Under the pieces are notes generated by a model. The model ran no database searches. It saw only the letters and a list, made by a program, of their open reading frames with translations, and was not told the DNA's origin. From Methanosphaera sp. ISO3-F5 (lineage in GTDB: Archaea > Methanobacteriota > Methanobacteria > Methanobacteriales > Methanobacteriaceae), in contig NZ_CP118753.2 in NCBI RefSeq assembly GCF_034480035.2, positions 2,399,486 through 2,463,485 of the forward strand: a DNA stretch of 64,000 bases, in the 5' to 3' direction. This document shows, one piece after another, positions 21,351-31,838 of this stretch. Position 1 is the first letter of the stretch. Every line of letters starts with the position of its first letter. Position numbers and translations under genes: made by a program.

Positions 21351-22232
21351 TTATTCTATTAGGTTTATCTTATATTTTCCCAGGTTGCCACCATAGTTTC
21401 CTGCAGAAATTTTAACAACATCCGGTACTGATTTTATTGCATTAATTGCATTTTGTGTAGCTTTTTTAACACTTTCTTCTGTGAGTCCGTCAAATACTAT
21501 TTCATATACTCCGTTAACTTCTTCGGGCAGTTTTGTTGTTTCTACAGTGTCTTTGAGTGTTGGACAATATTCTTCATTTGTTGTTGCGTGCATGAATTTA
21601 TATTTTTTAGATCCTACTTTTGAACCTGATGCAACTATCCCACCAGGAAATGGAGTTATAACTCCAGGAACATCTTTTATTGCATTAACTGCTGCTTCTG
21701 CTGCTATTAGTGCTGAAGCTTGTGTTTTTGCCATTATGAATAGGTTTCCTCCAGCTACTGCATTTACTATTCCGAAGTTTTCTTCTATAAGGAAGTCCCC
21801 TGACATTACAGGTATCTTATACATTTGCTTATCGTATAATTCTACTTTTTCCTGGTATCCATCTGCAAAGAATGCTAATTTAAAGCCTAAGTTTGTTTGT
21901 TTTTCACTATCAGGTAACAAGTTAAAAACTGCTGTTGTTGGTGCGGTCAATACTGCTTGTCCTATTCGTTCAAGTAATTGTTCTTCTACCTTTTCTGTTT
22001 TGTTCTGACAGATTATTATTGAATAGCCCGGTCTTCCGTCTGGCGTGTTTTCTGGGCCTACATACTGGTCAATACCTGCTTCTGCAGGACATCCTATGAA
22101 TGATGTTGCAAATCCTGTTGCTTCTGTTGCAGCTATTTTTGCCAAGTTTTTTGTTGCTGCTGTGATTAATAAATGTGATGCTTTCGTATTGAATGCTTCT
22201 GCATATGTGTCTTCTATTATTAGTGAATTCAT
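21351..22232 (-). CDS. ftr: Formylmethanofuran:tetrahydromethanopterin formyltransferase
   Basis: Cytosolic C1-pathway enzyme that moves the formyl group between methanofuran and tetrahydromethanopterin; in a methylotrophic methanogen it may run oxidatively or serve biosynthesis. The 293 residues are full length. Recognisable segments are [20 protein letters not shown] at the N-terminus, [10 protein letters not shown] near 70, [15 protein letters not shown] near 160-175, and [15 protein letters not shown] near 195. GGAGAT precedes the ATG. It lies directly upstream of nnr. Confidence 0.96.
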   Translation of the reverse strand: MNSLIIEDTYAEAFNTKASHLLITAATKNLAKIAATEATGFATSFIGCPAEAGIDQYVGPENTPDGRPGYSIIICQNKTEKVEEQLLERIGQAVLTAPTTAVFNLLPDSEKQTNLGFKLAFFADGYQEKVELYDKQMYKIPVMSGDFLIEENFGIVNAVAGGNLFIMAKTQASALIAAEAAVNAIKDVPGVITPFPGGIVASGSKVGSKKYKFMHATTNEEYCPTLKDTVETTKLPEEVNGVYEIVFDGLTEESVKKATQNAINAIKSVPDVVKISAGNYGGNLGKYKINLIE

Positions 22233-22295
22233 AAATAAGTAATCTCCATGAAAATTTTTTATTAAAAAAAAAAGAGTTTATAATAAGAGTATTGA

Positions 22296-23303
22296 CTATT
22301 CTACTTGGTCTAATACTCCTGTTCCAAAGAATGGCAGTAATATAACTCCTAATATTAAAACCATCCATAATGATATCATACGTTCTATTAATGTTGCTGC
22401 AGTACTTACTGATGCTGATATTCCCGCCATTGAATATAGGAGAATCATAACTCCATCGATTGATCCTAGTCCACCAGGCAGTAATGGTATAATACCTATT
22501 AATGATGAAACCAGGAATACTGCTGCAATCATTCCTAATGACACGTTAACTCCAAATGCCATGAATACTATGTATACTCTTAGAAGTTCCAAAAACCATA
22601 CAAGGAATGATATTGCTGATGCTACAATTAACAATCGTTTATTACTTAACAGGTATTTCAGACTGTTCTGAAAACCAAGTAATGAAGTGAGAGCTGTTTC
22701 TTCATATTTATCCACTTTATTAGTGAAACGTTTAATTTGTCTAAATACCCATTTAACAGTAGATAATGCAATTGCTTCATTAAAACATAAGAGTATAATG
22801 AATAGTAATGCTATTATAAACAGTAATAATGATATTAACAATAGTGAAAATAGTGAAGCACTTAAATGCAGATAGAGCATAAGATAAGCTATTGCAAAAA
22901 TAGCTAATACCATAAATGGGAATGTGTCAAATATTTTATCACCCATTACTGATGCAAATGTTCTTTTAAAGTCCTCATTTGAACTTTTACTAAGCAGATA
23001 CGCACGTACAGGTTCTCCACCACTACGTCCACTAGGTGTTAAATCATTTATAGCAAGCCCGATTATTGTCATTGCAAATAATGGCAGTTGTTTATGTGGT
23101 ATGTTTAATGATTTACATATTATACTCCAACGAGTATTCCATAAGGCTAAAATAATAATTTGCACAACTATTGCCAATAACACATAATTCATGTTAGCTG
23201 TTTGCAGTGCAGATAATATTTGGTCTGGTCCTATGAACATTATCATAGCTATTAAAATTATTAGACCTATTGCAAGTAATACTCCTATTTTTTTATAATC
23301 CAT
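22296..23303 (-). CDS. UPF0104 / AglD-like lysylphosphatidylglycerol synthase-type membrane protein
   Basis: About 335 residues with roughly eight hydrophobic helices. LTPSGRSGGEPVRAYLLSKS near 90-110 and the late glycine/proline-rich IIPLLPGGLGSIDGVMI near 275-290 are hallmarks of the LPG-synthase transmembrane / UPF0104 family. Members include flippase-like proteins and halophile AglD, involved in lipid-linked glycan handling. I chose ATG 23303; a GTG five codons earlier lacks a ribosome-binding sequence. The actual substrate is unknown. Confidence 0.82.
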   Translation of the reverse strand: MDYKKIGVLLAIGLIILIAMIMFIGPDQILSALQTANMNYVLLAIVVQIIILALWNTRWSIICKSLNIPHKQLPLFAMTIIGLAINDLTPSGRSGGEPVRAYLLSKSSNEDFKRTFASVMGDKIFDTFPFMVLAIFAIAYLMLYLHLSASLFSLLLISLLLFIIALLFIILLCFNEAIALSTVKWVFRQIKRFTNKVDKYEETALTSLLGFQNSLKYLLSNKRLLIVASAISFLVWFLELLRVYIVFMAFGVNVSLGMIAAVFLVSSLIGIIPLLPGGLGSIDGVMILLYSMAGISASVSTAATLIERMISLWMVLILGVILLPFFGTGVLDQVE

Positions 23304-23444
23304 AGTACCATCCAACACTTTTAAGAGAAATATGATTCTTTATTATATAAGTATTATGTTAAAAGTAATTAATTAAATTATATATTAGAAAAAAATTATT
23401 AATATGTTAAAATATAAGTAGAAGTATTATACGAGGACAAACTT

Positions 23445-24122
23445 ATGATAAATGTTATAATTATTGGTGGGGGAAGAGTCGGATTACACTTGATAGATAC
23501 CCTTAGAAAACGTCATAATTACAGTATTACCCTTATAGAAAATCATAAGTCCATTTATGATATTGTTGATAAAAAATATGATGATGTTAAAATCATAAAG
23601 GGAGATGCAACAGATAGAAAAATATTAATTAAGGCTGGCATCGAAACGGCTGATATTCTGGTTATTGCAACCAGTATTGATGAAGTTAACTTATTAGTGG
23701 GTATCATTGCACAAGATTATAATTTGAATAAGATTATTGCACGAACTACAAATCCATCACATATGAAAATGTTTAAAAAGTTAGGCTTGAATGAGGTAGT
23801 TAGTCCCGAACTTGCAGCTTGTAGTGATATTGAGAAGAAGATTATTCCACAAAACATTTCCGAAATTGCAGTTACTGGTAAGGGAGATTATGAACTTATG
23901 GATGTTACTGTTAAGTCCAGTAAAGTAATTGGTAAACGTATTGGTGATATTAGTCCTAGTAACGATTTTATAATTGTAATGTGTCATAAGGATGATAAAT
24001 TTTTAATTGCTGAAAATAATATTGTTTTAGAAAAAGAGGATGTTGTTAGTGTGCTTGTTAGAACTAAAGCAATTAAGAAAACTAAAAAGTATTTTACAAA
24101 ATCCGGAATTCTGCCTATATGA
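23445..24122 (+). CDS. trkA: TrkA-family potassium uptake regulatory protein
   Basis: 225 residues with an N-terminal Rossmann RCK domain (IIGGGRVGLHLIDTL, IKGDATDRKIL) and a C-terminal TrkA-C domain (EIAVTGKGDYELMDVTV, KRIGDIS). It binds NAD(H) or ATP and gates a TrkH/KtrB-type channel at the membrane, but no channel gene is adjacent. GAGG precedes the ATG. It ends 28 bp from the convergent MBL gene. Confidence 0.9.
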   Translation: MINVIIIGGGRVGLHLIDTLRKRHNYSITLIENHKSIYDIVDKKYDDVKIIKGDATDRKILIKAGIETADILVIATSIDEVNLLVGIIAQDYNLNKIIARTTNPSHMKMFKKLGLNEVVSPELAACSDIEKKIIPQNISEIAVTGKGDYELMDVTVKSSKVIGKRIGDISPSNDFIIVMCHKDDKFLIAENNIVLEKEDVVSVLVRTKAIKKTKKYFTKSGILPI

Positions 24123-24149
24123 GAAAAAGGGTGGTTATGTTGAAGAGTT

Positions 24150-24782
24150 TCATAATCTGGATGCTATCATAACAGATAAGGATATTTGTTCTGGAACTTG
24201 TGATATTGCGTATGGTCCATGACCTGAGAATAATTGTACTGCATCCAAGTCTGCTATTTTTAATATTGATTCTCTCATTTCCTGAATATTTCCTGTTGGA
24301 AGGTCTGTTCTTCCAAAGTTTCCTCCGGAGAATATTGTATCTCCACTTATCAGACTTTTTCCATCAAATAAGCATATTCCTCCACGTGTATGTCCTGGGG
24401 TGTGTATTACTTCATAGTCTCCTATTTTGTCGCCTTCGTTTAGTTCTTTGATTTCTAAGTCTGGAACTTCCATTCCGAAGGATGCGGCTACTGTTGCATT
24501 TGCATCTTTATCTTCTACTGTTTTTAGGTCTAATGGGTGCATGTATATTTCATATCCGTATTCGTCTTGTAATTGTTTACATGCTCCAATATGATCAAAG
24601 TGGCAGTGTGTGGCTACTATTTTTTTTATATCTGTCATGGCTAGTCCTGCTTGGCTGATTTCATTTTTTAGGTATTCTATGTTTTCTCCACTTCCCGGAT
24701 CTATTAGTGTATCGCCTATTATGTAAGTGTTTGAATCTCTTCCTTTTCCCATTATGATTATTATATCATCTACTTTATCCAT
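24150..24782 (-). CDS. MBL-fold metallo-hydrolase
   Basis: 210 residues of the metallo-beta-lactamase superfamily, glyoxalase II-like. The zinc motif is ATHCHFDHIGAC near residue 60, with later ligands in HTPGHTRGGICLFD near 130, SGDTIFSGGNFGRTD near 150 and LFSGHGP near 190. It probably hydrolyses a thioester or related bond in the cytoplasm; the substrate is not shown. GGTGAT lies just before the ATG. Confidence 0.9.
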   Translation of the reverse strand: MDKVDDIIIIMGKGRDSNTYIIGDTLIDPGSGENIEYLKNEISQAGLAMTDIKKIVATHCHFDHIGACKQLQDEYGYEIYMHPLDLKTVEDKDANATVAASFGMEVPDLEIKELNEGDKIGDYEVIHTPGHTRGGICLFDGKSLISGDTIFSGGNFGRTDLPTGNIQEMRESILKIADLDAVQLFSGHGPYAISQVPEQISLSVMIASRL

Positions 24783-24936
24783 TATATCACCTGATAGTAT
24801 AATTATATTTTTGTATGTGAAAAAATAATTATGATTTTTTATAATTCTATCGTTATTTTATTTGAAAATTTTTCTGTTATACTAATATCTATGTCGGTGT
24901 AAACTTTTTAATATTTTGTTTAACATAGTTAATCGT

Positions 24937-26727
24937 ATGCAGATAAAGACTATTCTTCTAAATGATATTGACTATATAACCCGTAATGATAGGGCAGTAA
25001 TAAGATTGTTTGGTACTGATCCTGAAAGTAATGAGAATATTATTGCTTATGATAGTACATTTGTTCCTTATATGTATGTATTAGCTTATGATGTGGATAA
25101 ATGTTTAACTCAGTTAAGGGAGTTTGGTTTGGATAATCTTGAAGTGGAAAAAAAGATTGATATTGGTGTTGAAAGAGAATTTATTAAGATTACTTTGAAT
25201 CATCCGCAGGAAGTTCCAAAGTTAAGGGACAGTATCAGAGACTTGAAAGAGGTTAAGGAAATACGTGAGTACGACATACCATTTTATAGAAGGTACCTTA
25301 TAGATAAACAGATTACGCCGAGAAATATTATTAAACTAAAAGGTCATATCATTAACAAAGAAAACTATGAAACAAGTATAGATGACGATGTCATATTATT
25401 TAAAATAGAAGAAGAGCCTGAAGACACAAACAATACAATAACCAGAAACAAAATACTTAGTTTTGATATTGAAGTATACAACGCTGAAGGTATGCCCTCA
25501 GCTGAAAAAGATCCAATCATCATGATGAGTCTAAGCGGAAACTATGGCTACAACAAAGTATTATCAACAAAAAAATCAACAAGAGATTTCGTAGAAACAC
25601 TAGATTCAGAAGAAGAAATGCTGAAACGTTTTGTAGAAATTATTAAAGAAGAAAATCCTGACCTGCTCGTAGGATACAATTCAGACAACTTTGACCTGCC
25701 ATACATAAAAAAAAGAGCAGACACCCTAAAAGTCAAATTAAATCTGGGCATAGACAATAGTAGTGTAAAGTTCATGAAGCGTGGATTTAATAATGCAGGA
25801 GTTATAAAAGGAAGAGTTCATGTTGACTTATACTTACTCATAAGACAGTACATGCGCTTAGAACGTTACACATTAGAACGTGTTTATGAAGAGTTATTTG
25901 ATGAAGTAAAAATTGACGTTCCCGGAGACAAAATATACAAATACTGGGATTCAGATGATGAAAAATTAGAGGAATTATTTGATTATTCCATGGATGATGC
26001 AGTAACCACCACAAAGATAGGTGATAAGATTACTCCCCTCACTATTGCACAAAGCAGGCTCGTAGGACAACCATTATTTGACATTGCCCGTATGACCACA
26101 GGGCAGATGATAGAATGGTACCTGATTCTTAAAGCTTATGAACAAAACAACATAGTACCGAACAAGCCGACAAATATGGAGTATAATGAACGCAGACTAT
26201 CAAAAAGAAATGAGGGAGGATATGTTAAAGAACCGGAAAAAGGCTTGTTTGAACACATTGCCTATCTTGACTTTAAAAGCCTGTATCCAACAATAATTAT
26301 TGCACAGAACATATCACCCGATACTTTTACTGATGGTGAAGGTTTAAGTGAAGATGAATACTATACATGTCCAGAAAATGGGTATAAATTCAGAAAAGAA
26401 CCTAAAGGATTCATACCATCCATTATAGGATATATATTGGATGAACGACAGAAAATTAAGAAACTGATGAAAGAAGAAACCGTGCCGGAACAGAAAAAGG
26501 CTTATGACTTTGAACAACAGGGACTTAAAAGATTAGCAAATTCAATGTATGGTGTTTATGGATATTCCAGATTTCGTTGGTATAAAAAAGAATGTGGTGC
26601 TTCAATTACTGCATGGGGACGAGAATATATTCAGGATGCTATGAAAAAATCAGAACAATATGGTTTTAAGCCAATATACGCAGATACTGATGGTTTTTAT
26701 GCTACTTATATTGGAGATTTAAATTAA
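24937..26727 (+). CDS. polB1: Family B DNA polymerase, large fragment (split PolB, first subunit)
   Basis: Replicative/repair polymerase fragment of 597 residues. Exonuclease motifs are FDIEVYNAEG (Exo I), GYNSDNFDLPY (Exo II) and YSMDDAVTT (Exo III). Polymerase motifs are DFKSLYPTIIIAQNISPDTF (A), KRLANSMYGVYGY (B) and YADTDGF (C). It ends ten residues after motif C, so the thumb is absent. In Methanobacteriales PolB is encoded in two genes split at this point, and the second piece lies elsewhere. I chose ATG 24937; a TTG seven codons earlier is possible, and neither has a clear ribosome-binding site. Confidence 0.93.
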   Translation: MQIKTILLNDIDYITRNDRAVIRLFGTDPESNENIIAYDSTFVPYMYVLAYDVDKCLTQLREFGLDNLEVEKKIDIGVEREFIKITLNHPQEVPKLRDSIRDLKEVKEIREYDIPFYRRYLIDKQITPRNIIKLKGHIINKENYETSIDDDVILFKIEEEPEDTNNTITRNKILSFDIEVYNAEGMPSAEKDPIIMMSLSGNYGYNKVLSTKKSTRDFVETLDSEEEMLKRFVEIIKEENPDLLVGYNSDNFDLPYIKKRADTLKVKLNLGIDNSSVKFMKRGFNNAGVIKGRVHVDLYLLIRQYMRLERYTLERVYEELFDEVKIDVPGDKIYKYWDSDDEKLEELFDYSMDDAVTTTKIGDKITPLTIAQSRLVGQPLFDIARMTTGQMIEWYLILKAYEQNNIVPNKPTNMEYNERRLSKRNEGGYVKEPEKGLFEHIAYLDFKSLYPTIIIAQNISPDTFTDGEGLSEDEYYTCPENGYKFRKEPKGFIPSIIGYILDERQKIKKLMKEETVPEQKKAYDFEQQGLKRLANSMYGVYGYSRFRWYKKECGASITAWGREYIQDAMKKSEQYGFKPIYADTDGFYATYIGDLN

Positions 26728-26793
26728 ATTTAAAATAATATATGTATAAAAAAACATATATGTTAATAGAATAAATAAAGGGAACACATTTTT

Positions 26794-27171
26794 ATGAAGT
26801 TTACACCATTGCAAATGATAGTAATGATTGTTGTATTAGCAGGAATAGTTTATGGTACTTATTCTGCTACAATGGCACAATTACCTGACATTACAGGTAC
26901 GGTTGTCGGTAATACAAGTAGTCATAATCAAACAAACATGATTCGTGGAACAATATATGTAGAAGATGATTCACATAACAACATATCGATTATTATCACT
27001 AACTCGACTAAGATTTACAAGGAAGGTAAGGATGACAAGTTAAGCGATGGAAAAATTAGTCAGTTAAATAAGAATTGTAAGGTAGAAATTCATACTGTTG
27101 GAGAAGCTACCAACACTATTCCTCCCCAAATTGTTGCTGAAAAAATTATAATTAAAAAGAAAGATAAGTAA
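26794..27171 (+). CDS. Small membrane-anchored or secreted beta-rich protein
   Basis: 125 residues. A short basic start (MKFTPLQ) and one hydrophobic segment (MIVMIVVLAGIVYGTYSATM) form a signal anchor. The rest is polar and beta-prone (ITGTVVGNT, MIRGTIYVEDD, CKVEIHTVGEATN), similar in layout to extracellular OB-like DUF3221-type domains. It would sit on the outer face of the membrane. It follows polB1 by 66 bp, probably by chance. AGGGAAC precedes the ATG. Function not recognised. Confidence 0.7.
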   Translation: MKFTPLQMIVMIVVLAGIVYGTYSATMAQLPDITGTVVGNTSSHNQTNMIRGTIYVEDDSHNNISIIITNSTKIYKEGKDDKLSDGKISQLNKNCKVEIHTVGEATNTIPPQIVAEKIIIKKKDK

Positions 27172-27215
27172 TCTTTCTATAATAACTTATTTTTATTAAG
27201 AAAAAAAAATTTAGT

Positions 27216-27800
27216 TTATTTTTGTAATTCTTTAGGATATCTGTATTCTTTAGATATTATTCCATCAGATATTGTTATTCCCTCATTTTCTAGTAAAAAC
27301 TCTTTATATTGACCATCTGTATTTCCGGCATATCCTCCAACGGTCCAATCTGAACGTACTGTTCTATGGCATGGTATTACTAATGGATAATAATTATTGG
27401 ATAATACGTTTGCTACTGGTCTTGCACTTCTTGGTTTTCCTATTAGTTCTGCTAGTTTTTTGTAAGATGTTACTTTTCCGTATGGTATTTTATTTTGTTG
27501 TCTGAGAACATCTTGTTGGAATTCTGTTAAGTCGCTGAAGTCTAGTTTGTTAATATCGTATTTCACTTTTTTTCCTAAGATAATGTCTTTTATGTCTGAC
27601 ATTGTTTTGTATATGAATTCGTTGGGATTTGTTTCTGTTATTACTCCGCTGAAACGTATTCTTCCATAGTTTTGTTTTCTTGTTTTTAATTCGGGTAATA
27701 ATACTTGTTCTAGAATATCAGTTTTACTATTCCATACTATACCTATTTCACCAATTAAAGAGTTGAAAGATATATATTTATGTATACCTAAATTGGACAC
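27216..27800 (-). CDS. ogt: Methylated-DNA--protein-cysteine methyltransferase
   Basis: Suicide repair protein that removes O6-alkyl groups from guanine. It has 194 residues. The active site VIPCHRTV is near residue 143, preceded by the DNA-binding helix region IPYGKVTSYKKLAELIGKPR and SARPVANVLSNN, and followed by GGYAG. The frame opens at GTG 27800, which directly abuts AGGGG; that spacing is too short for a normal ribosome-binding site, so the exact start is uncertain. Confidence 0.93.
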   Translation of the reverse strand: MSNLGIHKYISFNSLIGEIGIVWNSKTDILEQVLLPELKTRKQNYGRIRFSGVITETNPNEFIYKTMSDIKDIILGKKVKYDINKLDFSDLTEFQQDVLRQQNKIPYGKVTSYKKLAELIGKPRSARPVANVLSNNYYPLVIPCHRTVRSDWTVGGYAGNTDGQYKEFLLENEGITISDGIISKEYRYPKELQK

Positions 27801-27949
27801 CCCCTATTTTATCAAAAGGATAGTTATGAGTAATTAATATTATATTTCAAGTAACATATAAAAATATCTAGAAAAGAAAAGTAATAAATATTATAATAAA
27901 AGTATTAATAAGTTTCGATAAAAAAAAGAACAAACATCCAATGAGAAAA

Positions 27950-28092
<143 letters not shown>

Positions 28093-28202
28093 AATCATGT
28101 AAAAAAGATACTAAGACCAAATCTACTAGGATATAATAATATCTATATAACAAAGATATATATAAATTTTTTCATAAAAAAAATAAGAAAAAATAAAAAA
28201 AT

Positions 28203-29414
28203 CTAAATTTTTTCATCCTCATCAAGAGCAACCCTCATAGTATCAGAATCTTGAGGCATATACCTTAAGAAATCATTAGCTGCCCTTCTCACATCAGAAG
28301 AACCAATAATATAACGGCCAGCAATAATAATATCAGCACCATTATCTAATGCAGTATTAACCTTTTCAGGAGTTACTCCACCAGCAACAGCAATTAAACC
28401 TCTTTCATTTAACTTAGATTTAATATCCCTAATATTACCCCATTCAGATTGTTGCTCATTATCATTATCATTCATAGTTTCAGAATCAATATTTCTATGT
28501 AATAATACAATATTAGGTTTTAATTTAAGTTGTTCAAGTTTTGCCGGAATATCCTGTACATTCATCATGTCAAGAATAGAATAAATTCCCTGTTTAGAAC
28601 ATTCATGAATAGCCTTTTCAATAGATTCATTAGTACCTAAACCAGAAATTGCAACCGCATCAGCAGTTTCATCAGCAGCCATTTTAACTTCAACTCTTCC
28701 AACATCTAATGTTTTTAAATCAGCAATAATAAAAGCACCAGGTCTTTCTTCCCTAATTTTACTAATAATTTCTACACCAAACTTCTTAACTAGAGGAGTA
28801 CCAGCTTCGATTAAAATTCTTTCACGTTTTGGTAAATCTCTTATAATACTACGCATTTTATCTTCATTATCAAGATCTAATGCAACCTGTAAGTAAGGTG
28901 GGTTCCATAATTTCATAGCCTTGAATCCCATTATTGGATGTGTTCCCCTATCTTTTTCAGCTAATACTTTATCAACAGATGGATATTTATCAAATGCACG
29001 TTTAATTGCAAGTTTTGTAGCACCATAATTATATTGATAAATTTTACGATAATCTTTAGCAGAAGGATCAATGAAAACATTAACCATTAGAACTAAATCT
29101 TCAACCATATCTCTTGGAATAATTTCCTCTTCTACAGCATCAGCCACAGCCCTTCCAACTGCTGTTTGAGCCGGACCAAAAATTTTACTTGCATCATCCA
29201 AGTTTTGTACTGTTACTTTAGGTACAATAAGTGTTGCAGGTTTTGTTGGTAAGTTAGGTCTTATAACAGATAACAATGGTGTATGTCCAACAGACATGCT
29301 TGCCATATTTGTTGCAAATGCTGTTCCTACAGGACCATTTTTATCTCCAATTATTAAATCGATATGAGCTAATTCAGGCCCATCACCAATTAAAGCTTCT
29401 CCTATTTCATACAT
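28203..29414 (-). CDS. fae-hps: Bifunctional formaldehyde-activating enzyme / 3-hexulose-6-phosphate synthase
   Basis: 403 residues. The N-terminal ~160 residues are Fae, which condenses formaldehyde with tetrahydromethanopterin ([15 protein letters not shown], catalytic His17; [14 protein letters not shown]). The C-terminal part is Hps, a TIM barrel that releases formaldehyde and ribulose 5-phosphate from hexulose phosphate ([31 protein letters not shown]). In methanogens the fusion links pentose phosphate formation to the C1 carrier. An asparagine/aspartate-rich insert ([15 protein letters not shown], near 325) interrupts the barrel. Confidence 0.93.
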   Translation of the reverse strand: MYEIGEALIGDGPELAHIDLIIGDKNGPVGTAFATNMASMSVGHTPLLSVIRPNLPTKPATLIVPKVTVQNLDDASKIFGPAQTAVGRAVADAVEEEIIPRDMVEDLVLMVNVFIDPSAKDYRKIYQYNYGATKLAIKRAFDKYPSVDKVLAEKDRGTHPIMGFKAMKLWNPPYLQVALDLDNEDKMRSIIRDLPKRERILIEAGTPLVKKFGVEIISKIREERPGAFIIADLKTLDVGRVEVKMAADETADAVAISGLGTNESIEKAIHECSKQGIYSILDMMNVQDIPAKLEQLKLKPNIVLLHRNIDSETMNDNDNEQQSEWGNIRDIKSKLNERGLIAVAGGVTPEKVNTALDNGADIIIAGRYIIGSSDVRRAANDFLRYMPQDSDTMRVALDEDEKI

Positions 29415-29536
29415 AAGTTATTCTCCATTATATTTTTGATAATGATCCATTGTAGATCATTAGATATTGGATTAAAATTTTTATTATAATGATAATATAT
29501 ATGTTATTTTTCAATAATATAATTGACTATACAAGT

Positions 29537-31070
29537 GGATGTAGTCAGAATGTGTGGTGATGAATTTTCAGTTACTTTTTAGCAAAAAAGTAATACTTTT
29601 TTTAATTCTTTTTAAATGTTAATTTTTACTAGTTTTATTCGCCCCTTGGGGCGTGTTTTAAAAAATAAGTGATAATAAAGTTTTTATAGTAAAAAGGATG
29701 GATATTATATTATAAAACAAGAAAATAACTCTCCTATTACTAATTATGTTAGTCATCAACTTAAATTTGACGGTTTTTTTAGTGAACCATTGGTTGATGT
29801 TATTAGAAAAGATAATACTGATGATGAATGTGTAAATTTATTATCTGTTGATTGTAAAGATTTAATTGTAGATTATTTGGATAATTATTTTGATGATGAT
29901 CTTCCAGTTACTTTTGCTGATGATTATGTGAAATCTAAGCTATCTCAGATTACTAATAATTTGAAAGTTTTTGAAACTAAAGATGGTGTTGTTTTTACTC
30001 AATTTAGGAGTTATTGTCCTCATTGTGGTTCTAAACATGTTGTTGAAGATGGTTATTATCCTAAAAAACTTGTTTTGAATGTTTTTGGTAATGTTGGTGC
30101 TCATATTAAACGTTATGAATGTCGTAATTGTGGTAAAGGTTTTTCTGCAGATATTAATAGTGTAGTTGATAGTAAATTCAGTGTTTTCAGGCGCATTATG
30201 AAGATAATATAGAATTACTATGCTATTTGTGGTACTCCAGTTCGTAGAATACAGGAAAATCATGAAAAGAATTCATAATGTATACTTATCTTACCAGGAA
30301 GTACAGGACATTATAGTCGATTATAGTATTAAATATGAGTCTAATATAGAAAATTATTCTGGATATTATGTATTTGATAGTTTATGGGTTAAAATAGATG
30401 AAATTAGTGATAATTATGTTTATTTCTTTGCATTATTTGATGTACATCATAAAACACTTGTGGATTATAAAATAGTTAAAGAAGAAAACAGTACTGAAGT
30501 TTATAATTTCTTACGGAATGCTACACTTAATCAACCACGTAAAAGCAATTACAACTGACTTACATATTGCTTATAGAAAACCAATACAAGATTTAGGATT
30601 CAAACACCAATTCTGTGAATTCCATGCAAAACAAAACATCAATAAATACTTATACAATCATGTAAAAGAGAACAATATCAAAAAAGAGACCCATATGGAA
30701 TATAAAAAAAATATTTGGAAGAACTTTATCAAATTTACGAAGTAGAAAATAGATTTGAAGTATTAGATATATTGGATAATATTTTTAGTAGGCGTGAAGA
30801 GTTTCCGGATGTTATTAATGAGATTGTTGATAAAAAGATTCGTCCTTATTCTCGTTATTTAACTATGTTTCTTGAAGATAGTTTTATTGAACGTACTAGT
30901 AATTGGATTGAGCGTATTTTTGGTGATCTTGCACCGAAATCTTTAAAAAATAAATTTAAAACATTACGTGGATTTTTATCTAGACTAAATTTGAATCTTG
31001 AAAGATGGGATTCTCGAAACGCATTTTTATGATGAAAAAGGTAACTTCACCACACATCTTGACAACACCG
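29537..31070 (+). mobile_element. Degraded insertion sequence with terminal inverted repeats
   Basis: Imperfect terminal inverted repeats of 24 bp (19 matching) lie at 29537-29560 and 31047-31070, sharing ATGTGTGGTGA. Both then continue inward to AGTTAC followed by T-rich sequence, with a 9-nt length difference. The element is about 1.5 kb and contains one transposase gene broken into several frames. No clear target-site duplication is seen. A GC-rich palindrome (CGCCCCTTGGGGCG) lies at about 29640 before the coding part. Confidence 0.8.
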
Positions 31071-31080
31071 ATTTCTACTG
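29712..31080 (+). pseudogene. Transposase pseudogene (zinc ribbon plus DDE-type core)
   Basis: Coding sequence is continuous only by changing frame. The first segment (to 30212) has an N-terminal region and a zinc ribbon (CPHCGSKH...YECRNCGKGF), then an in-frame TAG followed by recognisable sequence (NYYAICGTPVRRIQ). Later segments carry VFDSLWVKIDE, AITTDLHIAYRKP and WIERIFGDLAPKSLKNK, plausible DDE elements. A last frame change leads to FYDEKGNFTTHLDNTDFY ending at 31080, overlapping the right inverted repeat. No ATG is in frame at the 5' end: ATA precedes KQENNSP where a start would be expected. At least three disruptions make it non-functional. Confidence 0.85.
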
Positions 31081-31178
31081 AGCCAAAAAAATATTAAAAT
31101 ATAAATTACAAAGTATAATTTAACTGCCTATTTTAACAGTACTGGATAATAAGTAATTCAATGCGGGTGGAAGATATT

Positions 31179-31838
31179 ATGAAAATAGATACACATATAC
31201 ATAGTAAATATTCAAAAGATTCCATAACTCCTTTAGAGGAAATTATTAGATATAGTCAGAAAGTTGGTTTGAATGCAATTGCAATAACAGATCATGATGA
31301 AATAGAGGGAACTTGGGCTATTAGAAAATTAGAACATGATGGTTTAATATTGATACCTGGAGAAGAAGTAAGCAGTACTGAAGGTCATATAGTAGCATTA
31401 GGTATAACTGATTATATTAAACCAATGCAAACTCCTGCAGAAACAATTGATCAGATTCATGACAATGGGGGAATAGCTATAGCTGCTCATCCATACTGTT
31501 TTTATAGGAGTGGAATTGGAGATATTGTAAGAAGTTTGGATGTGGATGCTATGGAAACTAAGAATTCACGGTTCATATTGGGTGCATCTAACTATTTGGC
31601 AAAGAAAGTGTCTGAAAAAGATAATATACCAGAAATTGGTGCTAGTGATGCTCATTTTCCTAAGGGTATAGCTCGTTGTTATACTGAGATTCCTGATTGT
31701 GATTCTGTGGATGAAATTATTAAAAATATTAAGAAAGGAAATACTAAGGCTCATGGTGAAAGAACACCTATGAATCTTATAATTAAAGAAGTTATAAGAA
31801 AAAAAGGAAGGAAAACTAAGCCTAAAGTTGTAGATTAA
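31179..31838 (+). CDS. PHP-domain metal-dependent phosphoesterase
   Basis: About 219 residues starting at ATG 31179, chosen because GGTGGAAG lies 7 nt before it; a start six codons earlier is weaker. Metal-binding PHP motifs are DTHIHSKYSKDS at the N-terminus, ITDHDEIEGT near 35, GEEVSS near 60, AAHPY near 105 and GASDAHFPKG near 155. The family includes phosphoesterases acting on nucleotides, histidinol phosphate and others; which applies here is unknown. The Lys/Arg-rich tail (RKKGRKTKPK) is notable. Confidence 0.88.
   Translation: MKIDTHIHSKYSKDSITPLEEIIRYSQKVGLNAIAITDHDEIEGTWAIRKLEHDGLILIPGEEVSSTEGHIVALGITDYIKPMQTPAETIDQIHDNGGIAIAAHPYCFYRSGIGDIVRSLDVDAMETKNSRFILGASNYLAKKVSEKDNIPEIGASDAHFPKGIARCYTEIPDCDSVDEIIKNIKKGNTKAHGERTPMNLIIKEVIRKKGRKTKPKVVD

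Noticed and set aside
30220-31032. Separate small genes within the insertion sequence
   Set aside because: They are consecutive fragments of one transposase in different frames, so they are annotated together as one pseudogene.
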